In this document: piece by piece, positions 6,363 through 9,590 of the stretch
How the letters are laid out: each line of letters starts with the position of its first letter
Position numbering within the stretch: position 1 is the first letter of the stretch
Source: Bdellovibrio sp.
Lineage (GTDB): Bacteria; Bdellovibrionota; Bdellovibrionia; Bdellovibrionales; Bdellovibrionaceae
Assembly: GCA_019104905.1 (NCBI GenBank)
Contig: JAHRXB010000002.1
Coordinates: 1 to 9,590, forward strand
Direction of reading: 5' to 3'
DNA: 9,590 bases
Position numbers and translations under genes: made by a program
The notes under the pieces: generated by a model
Told to the model about the DNA's origin: nothing
Seen by the model: the letters and a program-made list of their open reading frames with translations, nothing else
Databases searched by the model: none

Positions 6363-6626
6363 ATGAATTATTTCATGTCGGCACTTTTTGGAGTTCTTTT
6401 TTTAACAGGCTGTTCTCTTGATGCCACGATCTGGTCTGGCAATGCTGGCTCACAAATTCCCAAAGCAGCACTGACTGGTTTCGCGTCCTCCACAAACAAA
6501 CAAAAAACAACAAAAGGTTATCACGTCGAAACGACAGCTGGAGGCATGGGTGAAGAGCTTGTTGAAACTACGGAAAAGGGTTATACCGTCTATCATGGGG
6601 TTCAAGGAAACATCAGCTCTCAGTAA
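6363..6626 (+). CDS. small lipoprotein with a repeated KGYxV motif
   Basis: This is an 87-residue protein with a short lipoprotein signal: hydrophobic ALFGVLFLTGC with the lipobox LTGC, so lipidation is expected at Cys17. The mature part is Ser/Thr/Gly-rich and carries two related segments, TTKGYHVETTAGG (49-61) and TTEKGYTVYHGVQG (69-82), which share TxxGYxV and may be an internal duplication or paired beta strands. I do not recognise the family and assign no function. Ser18 after the Cys does not signal inner-membrane retention, so the outer membrane is the likely site. It follows the 55-aa peptide by 49 bases with no terminator visible between them and overlaps the phosphatase gene. The ribosome site is weak, which fits co-transcription from the promoter ahead of the peptide. 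Confidence 0.7.
   Translation: MNYFMSALFGVLFLTGCSLDATIWSGNAGSQIPKAALTGFASSTNKQKTTKGYHVETTAGGMGEELVETTEKGYTVYHGVQGNISSQ
6540..6544 (+). promoter_or_regulatory. GGAGG ribosome site supporting the GTG start of the phosphatase gene
   Basis: GGAGG sits five bases before GTG 6550, inside the lipoprotein gene, where it also encodes part of a Gly-Gly pair. It favours GTG 6550 over the in-frame ATG 6595, which has only a distant AAGGG. Because the same bases are needed for Gly codons, the match could be coincidental. Confidence 0.4.
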
Positions 6627-7410
6627 ACTCGGCCTTTTTTTGCTTCTTTGTCATCCCGCCCATGCCTATTCTCTCTGGGACCTGGATCCCTATTTTGAAC
6701 TCAAAGGGAAAGCCGTTGCGGATTCTCCGACGGAGAAGAAGAAACACACCTTCTCCAACACCCAAACCTGGGATCCGGTTTTACTAAAACACCTTCAACT
6801 TGCCCCACAAATTCTTCCGACAACGTATAAGATCACCATCCCCCCGCCTCCTGAGATAGGCTCAGAGAGAAACCAGAGAGATCTGGAACATCTCAAAGCT
6901 CTGCAAGAAAAGAGGACCCCTGAAGATATAGAAGTCATTAAATCGGAGCTTTACACTTGGCAGTTCAAAATCGGCGATCGAGTCATTTACAAACTCAAAG
7001 ACGATGGCTACCCCGAGACAGCGGCGTTACTAAAAATGATTGAACACGATCTTGGCCTTGTTATCTTAGGCCTCAAGAAGAACTACGATCGCGTGCGCCC
7101 CAGTTTTATCGAAAAAACTTTAAAACCTGCAATCGAAATACCTCCACATCCCGCTTACCCCAGTGGACATTCGATGCAAGCCTACACCTTTGCTCTTATC
7201 TTTTCAGAACTAAATCCCCAAATGAAATCTTCCTATATGGATTCCGCCTTCCACATTGCAAAACACCGAGAACTCGCCGGCGTTCACTACCCCAGTGATT
7301 CCTTGGCCGGATTCCTGGTAGCACGACAGTTCGTCGATCTCCTCATGAACAGCAAAAAATTCCATGGACAATTCTTAAAAGCAAAAAAAGAGTTTATCCG
7401 CCATCCCTAG
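6550..7410 (+). CDS. exported PAP2 superfamily / class A-like acid phosphatase
   Basis: This protein of up to 286 residues carries the full phosphatase signature KX6RP-PSGH-(S/H)RX5HX3D. KKNYDRVRP (Lys176 to Pro184), PSGH (204-207) and HRELAGVHYPSD (239-250) supply the phosphate-binding Lys and Arg, the PSGH loop, the nucleophilic His246 and its partner Asp250. Position 239 is His where class A enzymes usually have Ser. A signal peptide (LGLFLLLCHPAHA, likely cut after residue 39) sends it to the periplasm. It has a single hydrophobic segment only, so it is the soluble nonspecific acid phosphatase type, not a multi-pass lipid phosphatase. Family members hydrolyse phosphomonoesters; the true substrate is not evident. 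Starting at GTG 6550 the gene overlaps the lipoprotein gene by 77 bases; starting at ATG 6595 the overlap is 32 bases and the signal peptide is shorter. Its 3' end overlaps the converging gene by 17 bases. Confidence 0.88.
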   Translation: MKSLLKLRKRVIPSIMGFKETSALSKLGLFLLLCHPAHAYSLWDLDPYFELKGKAVADSPTEKKKHTFSNTQTWDPVLLKHLQLAPQILPTTYKITIPPPPEIGSERNQRDLEHLKALQEKRTPEDIEVIKSELYTWQFKIGDRVIYKLKDDGYPETAALLKMIEHDLGLVILGLKKNYDRVRPSFIEKTLKPAIEIPPHPAYPSGHSMQAYTFALIFSELNPQMKSSYMDSAFHIAKHRELAGVHYPSDSLAGFLVARQFVDLLMNSKKFHGQFLKAKKEFIRHP

Positions 7411-9082
7411 AGCGAGACCTCTTTCTGAAAAGGAAGTAGCTCGCAAGCCCCGCGAAGAAAACCAAAGGCAGTCCCCAGGGGCCATACTTTTTAAAGCCCC
7501 ACACTAGCGCAGGTTCAACAGAAACTGTTTCAAGAGGAATAAATCCAGCTTTCTGTAGTGTGTAAGATGTCCCAGAAAATAGAGAGCGTGGAATCTCAAA
7601 TCTCCCCTCTGAGTCTGACTCGAGAAGGCTCCCAAACGAAGACTTCATATGCACCCCACCTGCGGGATCCCAGATATTCTCAACGGGCTTATTCTGCAGA
7701 ATACGCCCTTTGATGTTTCTAAAACTCACGTCCTCCACCTGAGCCCGCAAAGAGCCAGTCCAAAAACTGTCATTAAAGAAATAAAGTTCTTCGCCGCCTT
7801 TTAAGAGATATTGAAGCATAGTGACTTCGCTCCCCAACCCATTGACTTTAAAATTCAATTCTTGAAGAGGAACACCGTCGATCTCGGAAATTCTATAGCC
7901 ATACTGGACATCATTTCCGAAAGGAAGCCCCCGTCTTTGCAAAGCTAAAATCAATGCTGAATACGCACTAGGCCTGTCAAAAGCTCGTTCATCTTTAAAA
8001 ACAGGATCCAAAGAGTTGACCTTTGTTAATTTAAAGGTGTCATCCAAAAGGAGTTTGCCGTTCAAACTGACAACAACCCTCACAGGTTTTAATTCTGATA
8101 GCTTTAAAACGGGAGAGACTTTAACTTCACGCACACGCTGAATTTTTTTGAGATTTTGCAAATTCAAATCTCCGAGGCCTTTCTTGACCACACCACTCAC
8201 AGCCAATGCGGTCACAAGGCACGGATTGGAGTAGGTGGACTTTGTCCAGCGGAAATATCCATTGTCCATGAAATACGACTGGAACTCTTTCTCAATCTTC
8301 GAGTCCGGAAAATTGAGTTTGTGCCGCACGTATATCTCTTGAGACAACTGCACTGAGTTCATCAGCTGAGACGTCATCGGCGCCACAATATCTCGATTCT
8401 TTTTGATATAAGCAATCACCTTGCTCTTGGCCTTGCTTACGTCGTGGCGCTGGAAATAGTTTAAGGACTCTGCCATCAACAAGCTGGATTCTATATCCGA
8501 CGGAAGATCCTTTGTTGAAAAGGCCCATCCTCCATCTTCGCGCTGATGAGACAAGATAAACTTCTCAATACTGGCCACTTTTTCTGGCCCCCAATTTCTG
8601 GCCCACCCTTTTTGTTTTAACAAGGGCAGCATCGTTATAAATCGAGCGTCGTCGATCAATAAATCAGGGGATCCAAATTGACCTTCAACATACTGCTCAT
8701 CCAAGATTTTGAGAACCTTGTCCTTAGTGTCCTCATGCTCATCCCCTTGCAACAGTGCTAGAGCTGAAACGAAAACTAAGATTCTGGCACGACGAAGACT
8801 TTCAGGTAATTTTTGAAATTCACTCACAAAATAGGCATCAGGCCCTTTGCCATTCACTTGCCAGTTAGCGGGACTCTCTCCCAGAAGCGCGGCGGCAAAA
8901 AGAACTCGCTGCGAAAGCAGAAGATCGGCCCCTTCCCCTTCTTCCGAAAAGCCCCCTCCTTCACTCTGACATAAGGCCAAAGAAGAAAGAATTCGATCCC
9001 GGCTCTGCCCATGGCTCACATTTACCAAGAATAGCGGAATGACGAGACCGCCAATTAAAGATCGCCACGACGAAAAAAACAT
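7394..9082 (-). CDS. exported, C-terminally anchored protein with alpha-barrel, DUF4430-like and carboxypeptidase-regulatory-like regions
   Basis: This is a 562-residue protein. A Sec signal peptide (hydrophobic 9-21, likely cut after SHG at 25) is followed by a helical region (28-315) with prenyltransferase/squalene-cyclase-type repeat features, notably SHQREDGGWAF (178-188) and GQFGSPD (134-140). Residues 333-440 resemble DUF4430, the beta domain of transcobalamin-like proteins: VRVVVSLNGKLLLDD, SALILALQRRGLPF, ISEIDGVPLQELNFKVNG, then LLKGGEELYFFND. Residues 456-520 look like a carboxypeptidase-regulatory beta sandwich (IKGRILQNKPVE, SDSEGRFEIP, YTLQKAGFIPLE). A membrane segment (GPWGLPLVFFAGLASYFLF) and a basic tail end the protein, so the body should lie in the periplasm. 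Ligand and role are unknown; the layout recalls vertebrate cobalamin carriers, but vitamin binding is not shown. GAGG five bases before the ATG supports this start. Confidence 0.72.
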   Translation of the reverse strand: MFFSSWRSLIGGLVIPLFLVNVSHGQSRDRILSSLALCQSEGGGFSEEGEGADLLLSQRVLFAAALLGESPANWQVNGKGPDAYFVSEFQKLPESLRRARILVFVSALALLQGDEHEDTKDKVLKILDEQYVEGQFGSPDLLIDDARFITMLPLLKQKGWARNWGPEKVASIEKFILSHQREDGGWAFSTKDLPSDIESSLLMAESLNYFQRHDVSKAKSKVIAYIKKNRDIVAPMTSQLMNSVQLSQEIYVRHKLNFPDSKIEKEFQSYFMDNGYFRWTKSTYSNPCLVTALAVSGVVKKGLGDLNLQNLKKIQRVREVKVSPVLKLSELKPVRVVVSLNGKLLLDDTFKLTKVNSLDPVFKDERAFDRPSAYSALILALQRRGLPFGNDVQYGYRISEIDGVPLQELNFKVNGLGSEVTMLQYLLKGGEELYFFNDSFWTGSLRAQVEDVSFRNIKGRILQNKPVENIWDPAGGVHMKSSFGSLLESDSEGRFEIPRSLFSGTSYTLQKAGFIPLETVSVEPALVWGFKKYGPWGLPLVFFAGLASYFLFRKRSRSRDGG

Positions 9083-9099
9083 CTCTGCCTCACTTTTGA

Positions 9100-9113
9100 A
9101 GATATCGACATCT
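9100..9113. repeat. 14-bp imperfect inverted repeat in the divergent promoter region
   Basis: AGATATCGACATCT pairs with itself at six of seven positions. It lies in the 90-base gap between two divergent genes, 18 bases before the ATG of the 562-aa protein, where an operator could sit. No second copy was noticed in the window. A short palindrome like this can arise by chance. Confidence 0.25.
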
Positions 9114-9172
9114 CAAAATACGTCTCGTTTTGCCTCTTGTAACTCTCGACATTCTCTAACACAATTATCTAT

Positions 9173-9590
9173 ATGCAAATATTTTTCACGCTTCTTTTAA
9201 CATTGGTCGCCAACGCTTATTTCGAAATCCCCGCCACCTCTAAAAAGAGCGAAATGAACCAGATCTCCTTTGAAAAATACAAGAATTTCCCAACAGAGTG
9301 GAACCTGGTCACTGTGCGCTACCGGAATGACAATAAAGAGCTGAGATTTATATATGCCAACAACATTGCTTTTCAGCACCTTCTTTCGGAAAGCAAAAAG
9401 AGTTACCCAGAGGGAAGTGCCTTCGGGAAGACTGCCTATATCACGGCCCAAGATCCTCACTTCCCAAGTTCGATGGTGCCCAGCACGAATCGACGTTTTC
9501 AGTTCATGGTCAAAGACTCGAAAAAATATGCCGCAACCAATGGATGGGGTTACGCCCTCTTTAATTCTGAAGGTGTCATTTACAAAGAGG
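9173..9590 (+). CDS. cytochrome P460-like protein, N-terminal part, cut by the right edge
   Basis: About 139 residues are present before the edge. The start MQIFFTLLLTLVANA is a short signal peptide. The body matches the cytochrome P460 pattern closely: WNLVTVRYRNDNKELRFIYA (43-62), then YPEGSAFGKTAY, RRFQFMVKDSKKYAATNGWG and YALFNSEGVIYKE. P460 proteins are periplasmic c-type haem proteins of the hydroxylamine/nitric-oxide-handling group with a Lys-haem crosslink. The haem attachment motif CXXCH normally sits near the C-terminus, beyond this window, so haem binding cannot be checked; some relatives lack it. ATG 9173 is the first start with a signal peptide, though no clear Shine-Dalgarno is visible. 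The gene is divergent from the 562-aa protein. Confidence 0.85.
   Translation, partial: MQIFFTLLLTLVANAYFEIPATSKKSEMNQISFEKYKNFPTEWNLVTVRYRNDNKELRFIYANNIAFQHLLSESKKSYPEGSAFGKTAYITAQDPHFPSSMVPSTNRRFQFMVKDSKKYAATNGWGYALFNSEGVIYKE

Noticed and set aside
7411..7445. GCGAG...CTCGC inverted repeat between converging genes as a terminator
   Set aside because: The stem is short, the interior pairs poorly, there is no T-tract, and it lies inside the coding sequence of the 562-aa protein.
7394..7510. PEP-CTERM or other exosortase/rhombosortase sorting tail on the 562-aa protein
   Set aside because: A membrane helix plus Arg-rich tail is present, but no PEP, GlyGly or Cys-type recognition motif stands before the helix. 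A plain C-terminal anchor explains it.
9197..9460. An 87-codon - strand open frame
   Set aside because: It is antisense to the clear cytochrome P460-like sequence.

Overview
The window reads as a compact chromosomal stretch from a Gram-negative bacterium. It carries Sec signal peptides, a lipobox lipoprotein, a periplasmic PAP2-type phosphatase and a cytochrome P460-like protein. The style (tight packing, genes overlapping at their ends, moderate GC, a glycine-rich secreted protein of the sort common in Myxococcota and Bdellovibrionota) suggests a predatory or delta-type proteobacterium such as Bdellovibrionota. That placement is an inference, not a proof. I saw no tRNA, rRNA, CRISPR array, transposase or attachment site.

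Left part (1-2386): the tail of an unidentified gene runs into a small S26/SipW-like signal-peptidase-fold protein on +. Facing it on - is a two-gene unit: a secreted glycine-rich protein (1307-2386), joined by a TAATG stop/start junction to an HprK-like P-loop kinase (375-1307). The kinase gene overlaps the peptidase gene tail-to-tail by 78 bases.

Centre (2479-6626): a radical SAM/SPASM enzyme with a complete cysteine set (-) is divergently arranged, across a 25-base gap, with a + strand row. The row holds a GT4-type glycosyltransferase, an unrecognised 336-aa protein that overlaps it, a 55-aa Lys-rich peptide ending FSYGC that is too short for ordinary ORF lists but has a near-ideal Shine-Dalgarno and a promoter candidate, and a small lipoprotein. 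A SPASM-type radical SAM enzyme, a glycosyltransferase and a small peptide with a basic front and a short aromatic/Gly/Cys tail together look like a candidate ribosomally made, post-translationally modified peptide (RiPP) locus. The nearby S26-like peptidase and HprK-like kinase are also protein types seen with some peptide-modification clusters. No transporter or RRE/PqqD-like protein is visible, so the system would be incomplete here or rely on genes outside the window. This is the most interesting part of the window.

Right part (6550-9590): a PAP2/class A-like acid phosphatase (+) overlaps the lipoprotein gene. It converges, with a 17-base overlap, on a 562-aa exported, C-terminally anchored protein (-) whose apparent layout is an alpha/alpha-barrel-like region, a DUF4430-like region, a carboxypeptidase-regulatory-like beta domain and a membrane segment. 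Divergent from it, a cytochrome P460-like gene runs off the right edge.
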